64,000 nt of DNA, taken from positions 124,001 through 188,000 of the forward strand of contig JADNRV010000076.1 of the NCBI GenBank assembly GCA_015499995.1, written 5' to 3'. Positions 44,371 through 54,356 of the stretch are shown here, one piece after another (positions within the stretch are counted from its first letter, which is position 1; the number at the start of each line of letters is the position of its first letter). This DNA is from Flammula alnicola (lineage: Eukaryota > Basidiomycota > Agaricomycetes > Agaricales > Strophariaceae). Below the pieces are notes generated by a model. The model was not told where the DNA came from. It saw nothing but the letters and a program-made list of their open reading frames with translations, and made no database searches. The position numbers and the translations under genes were made by a program.

Positions 44371-46080
44371 TTGCGCCGACTAAGGGATAACGTACCCAAT
44401 AATGAGGCCACGTAAGTTATCCTCAACCCCTCTGAACCCTTTCTCTACCATCGCTGATGACGACCGTGACTGTCTAGCTTCCAGACAGCGTTTCGAACGC
44501 TACGGAGAGAGAAGGGGCAGGTAAGCAAGCGCTGAGCGCAACGAAACCGACGAAACACTGACATTATATGCACACAGCACATTGATGGCTGGTCGCAGCA
44601 TCTCCTACCTCTCCGCATGCCTTCCACCAACCTCAAGCTCGTACGTAACCCGTTGAACGTCTAGCGTACTGCCAAATGAAAAGGAGATTCGATCGCTGGC
44701 GAGAGTTCAAGCCAAGCATGCGGCATGTTGAGGGTAGGGGCCGCTCGCGATGCTAGCCGCCTACGGACAGCGTGTTCGAGTATCAAAGCTGTGTGCGGCG
44801 ACGCCTTGCACCCCGATTCCATGCTTCGCAAGTCTCAGCACTTAGCTAGTTTCGAGAGAGTATGTAGAATATTTCGTACCAGAAACACGAAACGAATAAA
44901 TTATTTTTAAGTGTGTTAGCGCAGATAGTTTCACGAAGAGCGATGTTAGACGGATAAAGATCAATGTTGATCTTGATCTCTTACCACCACCACCACCTCT
45001 CATTCATCTCTCCCTCGCTTCGCTGGACGCCCAAAGACTTCAAGATTATTAGTAAGTAAGGTCTTTATTTCCTTATTGGATATTCCGACTCATATTATAT
45101 GTATTCGGGTAGGTTACGGCTCGAACGAAAGCAAGTGAAACCATGCGTGCCCCTCCTTGAGGAACGTGGGCGCAGTTTTCGGAGGCAGTGGATATGCGGA
45201 GAGGGTGTCGAGACAAACGAGGGGAGACCCTCGAAGAGGGAGGCCCGCCAGGTACGGTGACGAAGGAGTCGTTCTTACGACTCACTCTGCCATTTAGCTC
45301 TCCAACCCACAGTGCATACACGAGACAACGGTGCGATTAACGTTGTTGTCTCGTCGAATGTGACCAGCAACGCCGACGTCAATGCCAAGGCCAGCCCCGC
45401 ACACACCCACCCCATGACCACCTCCGCGGCTGCCACGTACGCCGCTAATGTACGCCGTCACCGGTCACCACCAGCGCCAGCGTCTCTCCGCGGCCGCTGA
45501 AAACACCGCGAACACGACCCATCTCTCAATGTTTCAACCTGATCGCTGTGCCCACGAATTGGCGCCGAAATTGACGGTCTGCACGTCTGCGAGCGCTTAA
45601 GTGGCCTAATAAGTAGGTTTTACCTCAAATTCGGACTCTAAATTTTTCAAATCTTGATAGAATACATGTAGTGTATGACTTTATACTTAATATATTTCAC
45701 TGGACCTTAATTATGCGATCTGACTTTGTTAGATGTGTTGTGCAGAAAAGTTATCCAGAAGAACATCTATTACTGACGTCACAGATAAGCGAAAATGGTA
45801 ATGCCCAAAAAAAGGCAAGGGCTCTCAGAAAGACCTCAAGATAGAATTGCCCATATCTTTTTTGGGCTGTTGATTGAATTTATTAGCTCCTGGAAGATTT
45901 ATTGCATAGCTGTTTTACTTCAATAATCCGTTGTCAGACCTTAATTAAGTTGCTTCAAAAACATTTAATTCAAGATGCAAAATGGGCTCTCGCGACACGG
46001 TGAACACCCACCGGTGATTTCCGAAAATCACGTGTTGCGGAAAATCTGTTGGGTGAATAGCGTTCACTAGTTCGACCAGC
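44371..46080. other. No gene; dispersed repeat copy 2 at about 45180-45330, then AT-rich promoter-side DNA
   Basis: 45221-45240 is identical to 10457-10476 (GGGGAGACCCTCGAAGAGGG), with further similarity to CCAACCCACAG. 45600-46030 is AT-rich with no frames and leads into the promoter of the gene at 46228. Confidence 0.5.
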
Positions 46081-46088
46081 TATAAAAG
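46081..46088 (+). promoter_or_regulatory. TATA box of the gene at 46228
   Basis: TATAAAAG preceded by GACCAGC and followed by a pyrimidine-rich stretch (TTTTCTTCTCTTCTTG) about 30 bp downstream, as expected around a transcription start. No ATG occurs between it and 46228. Confidence 0.6.
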
Positions 46089-46227
46089 GCCCTTTTCTTC
46101 TCTTCTTGACGACCCCACTTGCACTTCTGGTTCTGCTAGCTATACCCACACCTTTCCAGTGTCATCTTCATCTTCGTCAGCGATAAACCCCCCTGTACAA
46201 AACCCCAGCTATACCGCACCAATCGAC

Positions 46228-47775
46228 ATGCGCAAAGTCCGAGGCCTCTTCGGGTTCAACGCCGCCTTTACCACCAATGTTCCCGGCACATTGACCATCT
46301 CTTTCCCTACTTTTAACAGGGGCAATCGGGCGCAGTCCGAGCCATTGCCCCCTCGTGATGACGAAGATGTGGAGATGCGCGCGCCGGAGCCTGTTCCCCG
46401 TGCGCGCAGCGAGTACTCTATCATAATACCCGAGGAAAACCTTGTCCAGGTCTCTAGACGCGATGTAAGCATAGTCTTATGCTGCATAGATCAGTTTATC
46501 TTCATCCAAGATAACCCTAATTTCGTTATACAGACCTTAACCCTACCTAAAGCAAACATAATAGGAGGCGGAGCAGAAGAGGGGAAAGAAGATGAGGGGG
46601 TGGTGGAGGCGGACGAAGATAGTGGAGGTGCTTCTCAGCGCCCGCGTGCACCTTCGCCTGCAGCGACAGAGGTCGATGACCCCGAATCGCAAGATATCAT
46701 TGCTGATATCCAAGCTAGAGGCATCAGAATACACGACTTTGCCTTTGCGGCTCCACCTGCTCCCTCCCCCTCAATACCCACCACCACCGAAACTCCCATC
46801 CAACGTCCTGCATCATCCACACATGCATCCTTCACACCTGCCATCGAGATGTTCGACCAATACAAAGGTTTTGCGGAGGTCGAGTTCCGGTGGACACAGC
46901 CCGAGCGCATATATCCCGTGTCAGGCAAAACCCTGCGGCGGCTGCTCAACATCAAATGGCTAACCCAAGAGGAAGTCGACGCGCGCGCACACCCGATGGA
47001 CCTCGAGGACCTGCGCAGGCACGACGCGCGCCCGCACTACCCCTGGCGGCCCTTCCGCTGGACGTCGATACCGAGCCTGGCAGAGCGGAAGGATATGGCC
47101 AACGCGAGAAGGGGGATGTTTATGCAGATGGACAGGATGCGGGCATCGAGTGAGAGTGCGGAGGCGCGGAGGAGGGTCGAGGCGGCGCAGGCGGCGGTGG
47201 TTGCAGCGCAGATGGAGGAGATTAAGAGGGGGGAGAGGGAGGAGAGGGAACGGTCAGAGAGGGTTAGGAGGGATTTGTTTGCTTTCACTCAGGGCCCCAC
47301 TTCTCCGGGCAGGAATAAGAGGCGGCTGGGGGATGTGGATGAGGAGGAGGATGCGATGAATACCACTGATGATGGGGATGGGTGTCTGTCGGCGGAGGGT
47401 GGGAGCGACCTGAAGAAACGTCGGCTTACGCCTGAACCGTCGTCACAAGGCGGTCCCCCCTCCTCGCAGACGACGTTGGTGCCCCCGACGAAACAATACC
47501 CGGCGCCGCTGCACACGTATAACCCCGAGTACTACCCCGAGGCGGCGAGCATCATCGAGTCGTCGTCGCAGTCGTCGTCACAGCCGCGGCCTGTTGTTGT
47601 CCTGCCGGAGCGGTCGGACACGCCGCCGTTGGATGAGGAGGGCAGGGAGATCGCACCCGGGCCATCACAGGGGCAAGGGTGGAGTCCGGGCAAGGGCACC
47701 AAGTTAGTGCATCCGAGGGAGAGGAAGGCGATGAAGAGGGCGTTGAGTCGGACGCAGACGTTTGCGCAGCTGTGA
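46228..47775 (+). CDS. Conserved-looking hypothetical protein, 515 aa unspliced or 492 aa spliced
   Basis: First ATG after the TATA box is at 46228 (MRKVRGLFGFNAAFT); the open frame extends upstream to 46159 but without ATG. The segment 46465-46533 (69 nt) begins GTAAGC and ends TATACAG, is AT-rich and contains no stop. It is probably an in-frame intron, and splicing keeps the frame. The protein has an acidic low-complexity first part, a natural globular-looking middle (FDQYKGFAEVEFRWTQPERI, KTLRRLLNIKWLTQEEVDAR), a charged Arg/Glu helix likely to form a coiled coil, KRR/KKRR nuclear-type signals and a Ser/Pro-rich tail. No named domain recognised. Intact. Confidence 0.75.
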   Translation: MRKVRGLFGFNAAFTTNVPGTLTISFPTFNRGNRAQSEPLPPRDDEDVEMRAPEPVPRARSEYSIIIPEENLVQVSRRDVSIVLCCIDQFIFIQDNPNFVIQTLTLPKANIIGGGAEEGKEDEGVVEADEDSGGASQRPRAPSPAATEVDDPESQDIIADIQARGIRIHDFAFAAPPAPSPSIPTTTETPIQRPASSTHASFTPAIEMFDQYKGFAEVEFRWTQPERIYPVSGKTLRRLLNIKWLTQEEVDARAHPMDLEDLRRHDARPHYPWRPFRWTSIPSLAERKDMANARRGMFMQMDRMRASSESAEARRRVEAAQAAVVAAQMEEIKRGEREERERSERVRRDLFAFTQGPTSPGRNKRRLGDVDEEEDAMNTTDDGDGCLSAEGGSDLKKRRLTPEPSSQGGPPSSQTTLVPPTKQYPAPLHTYNPEYYPEAASIIESSSQSSSQPRPVVVLPERSDTPPLDEEGREIAPGPSQGQGWSPGKGTKLVHPRERKAMKRALSRTQTFAQL

Positions 47776-48189
47776 TTATCCTTTTCCCTCTCTCTTTCTG
47801 CTTTTTTGGGTGATCTGGGTCTCATGCGATTGCATACCTTATGCATATGGTCTGACGGACATGACATGCGATAAGACAAGACACACGAGATGAATGTCTG
47901 CTACTCTACTATCTAGATCGTGATCAATGCATCATATATCATATGTGAATCCCTCCCCGAATCTGAGCGTCCTGCGTTAGCAGAACCTGAAATGGCCCCG
48001 GAAAATCCTAGAACCATTCCTGTTCGGGAAGGTCGAGTACCTTCTGCAGACATCTCGTCCACGCCATATCCATCTCAGGACGGGAACACAACAAGCGTCA
48101 TGCATCACGGTGAACTCCGAATTCCTTCCTGTCTGTAAATAAGGTATCTATTCAACACAAATCTCTCTGAAACGCGTTTGAGAGTCGAC
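47776..48189. other. Convergent 3' intergenic region
   Basis: Between the plus gene ending at 47775 and the minus gene ending at 48190. Only a short plus frame without features; likely 3' UTRs. Confidence 0.5.
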
Positions 48190-50118
48190 TTATGAGAATG
48201 CAACGTCGCCCATGGACACCTTCACTTCCATCGTCGATCTGTCGTGTCGGCGCAAGATAAACGAGCCATACTGCCCCCACCAATCGTCCACTTTGTCTGT
48301 CGCGTCATAGGCAAACAATGTCAGCTCGTTACCCCATACAGACCTGAATGTCGTCTCCTCCATATGATCCCAATCGCCATATGCCATGGTCTGCCGCAGG
48401 ATGGCGTCACGTCCATCCTGCTGCGGTCCTACAGGAACCTTCATCCCAAGCCGCTGCTGGTAGTCCCACATCTGGGTATCTGAGCAGTGTGGATGCCGAA
48501 TCTCCTCGTAAGCTGTGAGCAGCTGTGAGACATGATCCCGGCTCCGTATCCGAGAGAACAGGCAGCCGAGCGTTTGTGCGTCTTCCAGAATCAATGCAAC
48601 ACCCTGATTGCTCGCGGGCTTACAATGCATGTTTAATCGGCCGTTCGATGTGGAATGGACGCAGCAGTGGGACGTACCAGCATAGGATGCGCAGATTCGC
48701 CAGTAAGAACCACTCTTGAGTTGTTACACACGAAATCCTCGGGAGGTGGTCTGCGTACATATATTCGAGAAGATAGTGAGGTCGTGAGTTTCAGCACTTT
48801 CTGTATTCTAAAATTGTATGATCAATTCCGGGCCTTTTAGTAGAGAGCGAACCTGACCTACCGAGGTTCAAAGTTACTGAGATGTATCCCACATGATTCC
48901 AGCGTTCGGCTTTCGGTCCAGTCTTGGTCTTCTGGTTGTCTCGCTCCATAGTAGTTATGAATGATTGTCGCCGTGAAATCTTTCCCGCCGACCTAAAGAT
49001 AAATATACCCATTAATACCGCCTGGCTAAAAGCAGAACAATAACCACTGACCAGCATGTTGGCGTTCATGATATAACCCTCTCCCAACCAGATTACCCAC
49101 TGTATACGAATGAGGATTATCGGCCCGAAAATGATACGCAAAATACTCACCTCTCTGATATTCAACAACGATCTCAGTTCCTCGTCCTCTTCCATGAGGT
49201 GGATTGGTATCGTGAAGGTTACGATCACGTGCCTGTCATTGACATCCGGCGGTTCGTCGTCAGAGTCTGTGACGACTTGGCGTAGAAGACTATCATAACC
49301 ATCAGCACCGACGATAACATCACCGAACAGTGTTTCTCCCGAGTCTAGTGTCACAGAGACCTGCTCGGAGTCTGCATCGACAACGGTTGCATTGAATCGG
49401 AATTCAACTCCTTCTTTCACGGCCAATTGGTATAGCATGGTGTACAGGTCTTTGTGCTATTCAAGGACAGAAGCTCAATGCGATCATGCGCAACGCGACG
49501 GATTTAGCGACGTACCTGAAGGAACATGAAGTCCGTGACAAGATCCTTCAAAAAATCTTGTCCCATATTCATAGCACCTATCAAATCCCCGCTGTTTCCT
49601 GGGGATTTCGCGTTTAAAAAAAATCAAACACGCTAAAAATTGAGGTTACCGTTCTTGAAGATGAACTTGTAACACTTGTGCGCCTTTTCTTGGAGAACAG
49701 GTCCCAATCCCCATTTATGAAGTAATTTGGTCATGTTCGGTGGGGACCTAAAATTACATGAATGTAAGCGAGGTCCTAAGTGCCGGCCGGACGTCCACAA
49801 ACTCACTGGATGCCCCCTTTGCTCTTATCATGGTAATAGAAAGGCAAACCTGTCAGTACCATGGACAGAAGTGTGAGAGCAGGTATTGCGTACTTTAATC
49901 TTTCCATTTCCCCTCTCCAGAACAAGTACATCGTGTCCCGCCTTTCTCAGTGTTGAAGCGGTGGCAAGACCTGATAACAGTCGGTGTCAGTTCGCAAAAC
50001 CGGCTGAAAAGATCCTCCAATCTCCTTCTGGTTCAAGCGTACCTGCGATACCTCCGCCGACGACAATGAACTTGAGGCAGACTTGAGCTCGGTTCTGGGG
50101 TTTCGCATCCATCGTCAT
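48190..50118 (-). pseudogene. FAD-dependent monooxygenase (salicylate hydroxylase-like), about 473 aa, one lesion
   Basis: Flavoprotein that hydroxylates aromatic or related substrates using NAD(P)H. Exons: 50043-50118, 49894-49970, 49807-49849, 49650-49747, 49516-49598, 49151-49456, 49052-49099, 48862-48992, 48678-48807, 48190-48618. Motifs: FIVVGGGIAGLATAS (GxGxxG FAD site, residues 17-31), GGIQSPPNMTKLLHKWGLG, DVIVGADGYDSLLR (DG motif) and VVLTGESAHPML (GD-like FAD motif, here GES). All joins keep phase except exon 2 to exon 3, which is one base out and lacks a better donor or acceptor. Either one base is lost at that donor or it is a sequencing indel. If corrected the gene is otherwise complete. 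No sign of a biosynthetic cluster around it. Confidence 0.72.
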
Positions 50119-51102
50119 AATGGTCGCAAAGAGAGGGAAGAGAGCTTAGGGTGAAGGATAAGGATGATGTCGCTAGAAGGGCTGCATTCGGTCGCTCCGA
50201 CACTCCAAGCGACTTTATATATGTGGAAAAGTCAAAAGTATTATCAGATCAGGGCTATCAGAAGTTGACTATGATTTTCCGTGGCTCCACGTGATGGGTG
50301 GTTGACAGACTTTGGAAGAACCAACTGCTAATCATTGTTCGCGCCCGGCCAAGCGCCCCCATTGCGGCCCTATGGTGGCAGAATAGCACTTGTACGGTCC
50401 GTGCAAACACAAATAGGTCTCGAACTTGAACTTGGCGAGCTAGATGGTTCAATAACACGAGCATTCGCTGTGCGTAAGCGTTTGGCATGTGCGTCTCTTT
50501 TCGACATTCAGGGAACCATGGCCGAGGGTAATTTTGGAATGCGTATGGAATGGCCTCCGATTACCGGCCGATACGGTAGGTACTTGCGCCTGCCCGTCCA
50601 TGCCAGACAGGCTCACTAGTACTTAAATGGCTTCGATTAAGGAATTCAGCGAAGTGAAGTCAAAGCAAAGCGCTACAACCTTTCAAAAAATAGATTCTAC
50701 TCACAGGGCCATCAACGCGCAAATGCCTGAACACAGCAGGGTCGTCGTAAATGATTTTCCCAACAAGATCGACTTTGATAGCATTGCGACTGGACCTGAC
50801 ATTGGACTCGACAAGGGGCCTCGACGTCAATCAAGAAGGTCAGGTATAAACCATTGAATACACCCATACATAAGATATCAAATGCGTAGAGGACAAATCG
50901 AGAGAGATATGAAACGAACAATGCCAAGAGTCCTCCTTTTCGGAAGGACATTTGGCTTTGTTTGTCCGCCCTGCTCAGCCCTTAGAGAATGATTGCTCGC
51001 TTCGCTCGCTTGTCGCTCGCAATTATTTGTATGTTCCAAAAACGGTAGAGCGTATATATTCTAAGGTCCACAAATCCCTCTCATCCACACTTGCTCGGAA
51101 CC
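50119..51102. other. Divergent intergenic region with a GC-rich hairpin repeat
   Basis: Promoters of the minus monooxygenase and the plus zinc-finger gene should lie here. 50979-51022 (CTTAGAGAATGATTGCTCGC then TTCGCTCGCTTGTCGCTCGC) matches the copy at 22585. Plus frames at 50335 and 50627 show no recognisable motif. Confidence 0.45.
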
Positions 51103-52560
51103 ATGCCTCGCGCCAAATCTAAACATCTCGGAACTCAGTTCTATCATTCCCCTCCACTGTCCCTGGCCTCTCAGCATCAAAGTCCTCAAAGTTCCTCTGC
51201 TTCCTCTGGTCCCGCTGCAAAAGAGAAACATGTCTGCGGGACATGCGACCGCGCTTTTACTAAAAGCAACCACCTGGTTCGCCACTCTAGGGTGCACACT
51301 GGCGAGAGGAACCACAAATGCCCTTTCCCTGGCTGCGAAACGCGCTGCTCGCGTCAGGATAACTTGCGACAACAGTGAGTCGCGTTTCTTAGTGTTGAAA
51401 CTTGGCAGGGGTGGCGAGATACAGGGATCGTAATGGATACTAATGCGATATGTCTTGTCTTCTCCAGCTACCGCATCCATTTATCTCCTGGCTCGAGGCG
51501 GAGCTCAACGCGTTCCTCAGCGTCGCGAGGCGCGAACGGAAAGAAGGCTAGCAGTGTCGCCGTATCGCAAGAGCCACCATCCGCTCCTCCTTCATTGTCG
51601 TCCCCACCACCGCTAGAGCCTGCGCGAATTTACAGCCACCATTCAAGCCCCCAAGACTCTCCGCCTCCGCTTGCGCAAGCGACCTTACCAGCAACGGCAA
51701 CGTTGCCACTACCAAATTCTCGCATGGATGCCGTGTCCGACCGCTCGTCGTCTTCTGCGTCTCCGGAGGCATCGTATTCCTCAAACCACCATATCGTCCT
51801 GATGTCATCGCAGGGAATGGCTCTCTCTAACAACCAAAACTATTCATATCGCAGCAGCGCCTCTACCTATCAAGAACAATTGCAAGGCACCGGATTTACG
51901 TACGTCCACACGACACCCCTCTCGCATTCCTCAAACAGCTCGACGAATGCAAATTCATTTTCTTCGTATTCCAGTTCGCATAACAACTTGTACAACGGCA
52001 ACAACCACAAGCACCCCATGCACCACCACCAGAACCGCGGCAACTCACCTGCGTCGATCTCCTCGCGCCACTCTATCTCTCACATCTTGCACCCGCAGTC
52101 GACGTATTCCCAGAATCAGCCCTCGAGCGCTGGTCCTGCTTCCCCCGCTTCTTCGCAGTCCGTGTCATCCCACACCTCAGGCCCGCCCACCCCGACATAC
52201 CCGATGTTCCACGACGAAGCCCACCAGTATAATTATCATTCTAGCAGGATGATCGCTGACCACTCGGGGATGGGCAGTGCACATATGGGCTCCCAGTCGC
52301 ATCTTATCCATAATGGGTACGCGAATATGCAGGGAGGTGGAAACTTCGAGTCGCCGCCAATCCTAGCGCCGATCCAGGATGCCAGGCTTATTAGGCGAGA
52401 CGACCGTCACTCGCAGTCGCACAATACTTCGCCATACATTCACCACCCGCAGCCATTGCTGGCGGATTATCCGTATCACCAGTCGCTGGGTCTCGGGCAT
52501 GGTGCGTGGAAAGGCGAGAGCCTCGGTATGCGGAAAGGTGTCGGCACAGCGTTGGTGTGA
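51103..52560 (+). CDS. Two-finger C2H2 transcription factor, 454 aa
   Basis: ATG at 51103; exon 1 51103-51374 and exon 2 51468-52560 join in phase across a 93-bp intron (GTGAGT..TCTCCAG), 1365 nt in all. Finger 1: C45-x2-C48-x12-H61-x3-H65 (CGTCDRAFTKSNHLVRHSRV). Linker HTGERNHK. Finger 2: C73-x4-C78-x12-H91-x3-H95 (CPFPGCETRCSRQDNLRQHY); the intron splits finger 2 just before its first His. The remaining 350 residues are Ser/His/Asn/Pro-rich with no structure evident, typical of fungal activation or regulatory regions. Fingers of this RQDNLxQHY type resemble stress- and carbon-regulated fungal factors, but targets are unknown. Intact. Confidence 0.85.
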
Positions 52561-53277
52561 ACATTGTAACTCTTCTGGCTTCATTGTCCTCTCTTTTTCC
52601 TCTCTTTTCTTCAATTTGTCACATAGATCTCCATTGTCTGTTGTTGGGTCACATAAGCATGCACTACTACTCATTACGATTCATTTCATTTCTACTAGTA
52701 CCCTGTATTGTGTACCTTTGTCGTCGGATTTATTTACTACTTACCCCACTTGTTGCTTCTTGCTTTCGATAAACACCACCTCATTTGTTATATCCACACT
52801 TGCTTTTCTGGCTCCAAACTCAAGAAACCCGTCATGACCAAACGGAATTCGGTACCTACTACCAGCGTCAACTACATCTGGGATCCACCAATGTCAACAC
52901 CAATGCCAACGCCGACTTCAAGCATTGAGTTGATTTCACCTGTCGCCCAACCATTCACCGTTTCAACCACCTTTGCCAAAGATTTTCTTATACAAATGAT
53001 GCACATTTCACCTAACCAGTCGCTCTCTGAGGAAGACGCCATTTATCCAAGTTCGTGAAGACCGCTTTCTCGCCTTTTGATCAGGGAAAGGCCTTGTGAT
53101 CATCCGAAGGATGAAACCTTTTACACGAGGTCTGTCAAGCAGTAAGCTTCTTCGATACAAAAGTGTTGACTTGACGTTCCACTAACCGTCAGTCAGGTTC
53201 CCATGTTCACCTTGTCGCATTCAGCTTTTTCGAGAGGTTTATACCTCAACCGATGTAAGTTGTCTCGTATGCAGACA
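52561..53277. other. 3' region of the zinc-finger gene and spacer
   Basis: T-rich to about 52800 (likely 3' UTR). 52834-53058 is an open frame (SIELISPVAQPFTVSTTFAK) ending in a stop. It could be an exon of a lost gene upstream of the lactate dehydrogenase relic but is not recognised. Confidence 0.35.
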
Positions 53278-54245
53278 TGGCGCCCAGCGTCATAGTGTAC
53301 CCGTCATCCACAGAAGATGTCGTCGAGGTTGTCAAGATAGCAACGAAATACAAGGTGCCGATCACGGTGTACTCGGGGGCGACAAGTTTAGAGGGACAAT
53401 ACCGCGGGGTACGTTTCGCTTCCTTTAATTCATTTTCGTTCGGCTTTTAATTTATTTTCGCCTCTGTTTTCTCTTCTTTTCTCTTCTCATTTTTCTCGTC
53501 TCTTGGTTTTCGTAAATGTATAATCGTTTACGAGATTTTGATATTGATGCTCCATCTCTTTATCATTTTCTTAGCATCCTACAGGCGGGATATGCGTCGA
53601 CATGAATAATATGGACCGGCTGAATGTCCCTTAACGACACAGAGGCGGATTCCGATCTCGTATGTCAGCCCGGCGCTCGGTGGATGGATATCAATGAAAC
53701 TTTGAAAGAGAAAGGTATGTGGCCCGTCTCTCCGCCACTTCAGACGAGGCGACTGAGCTCGACTATCACCCGCCTCTCGCTTTGTAGGCATCCCTCTATT
53801 CTTCCCTGTGAGCCTTCCCTCTCTCATCCTTCGATTCTCTTTTTTTAATAATGGAAAATCGCATCGGTCTCGAAGATCGATCCAGCACCGGGCGCAACGA
53901 TTGGCGGTATGCTTAGCACAGGGTGCTCTGTAAGTGAGTATTTAGCTTCCCTTTTATTTCTACCCAGGGTTATCAGTTCCTAACTATTTTCTCTCCTGTG
54001 ATCGCAGCCAATGCCGTGCCGAGTAGGTAGATAGTAGATTAGATTAGATTGTGTGTGTATGGTCCTGTGTGCCAGCGCGATACGGAGTGTAAGTAAACCC
54101 CACTTTGACCGCAACGTGACGCCGCCAACATTGTAGAAAGTATGTACGTCCTAACTTGCTTTATTATATACGTCCCCAACCTTCATCATACTCGACAACA
54201 GGAACACGTCGTACTGCCGGAGTATCACGAAAGGCGGACAGTACG
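53278..54245 (+). pseudogene. DLD1: D-lactate dehydrogenase (cytochrome) fragment, FAD-binding part
   Basis: Mitochondrial flavoprotein that oxidises D-lactate to pyruvate. Plus exons read PSVIVYPSSTEDVVEVVKIA, KVPITVYSGATSLEGQYRG (to 53408), HPTGGICVDMNNMDRLNV, DLVCQPGARWMDINETLKEK, GIPLFFP and DPAPGATIGGMLSTGCS (to about 53931). A faint TRRTAG..SRKAD follows near 54200. These are the PCMH-type FAD-binding motifs in family order. A frame change at about 53630 creates TAA, and after TGCS the expected GTNAVRYGT is only partly present. The N-terminal targeting part and the whole C-terminal catalytic half are absent. A decayed fragment. Confidence 0.72.
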
Positions 54246-54356
54246 TGTATCAATTTCCAGTCTCATATTTTTATTTCCACTGATCTATTTGTAACAGATA
54301 TCGATAAACCGTTAGAATATCAACCCATCTACCCAGGACCTCCAAGTATACACCGC

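Noticed and set aside
41925..44426. Long ORFs on both strands (up to 277 codons)
   Set aside because: They cross minisatellites with palindromic units; open frames on both strands reflect GC-rich repeats.
46159..46227. Upstream extension of the 46228 gene starting at GTG
   Set aside because: No ATG in that stretch; it lies in the expected 5' leader downstream of the TATA box.
47920..48138. Small plus ORF downstream of the 46228 gene
   Set aside because: No motif or splice signals and it lies where two 3' UTRs are expected.
48190..52560. Secondary-metabolite gene cluster around the FAD monooxygenase and C2H2 factor
   Set aside because: No core synthase, P450 or dedicated transporter nearby; neighbours are housekeeping fragments.
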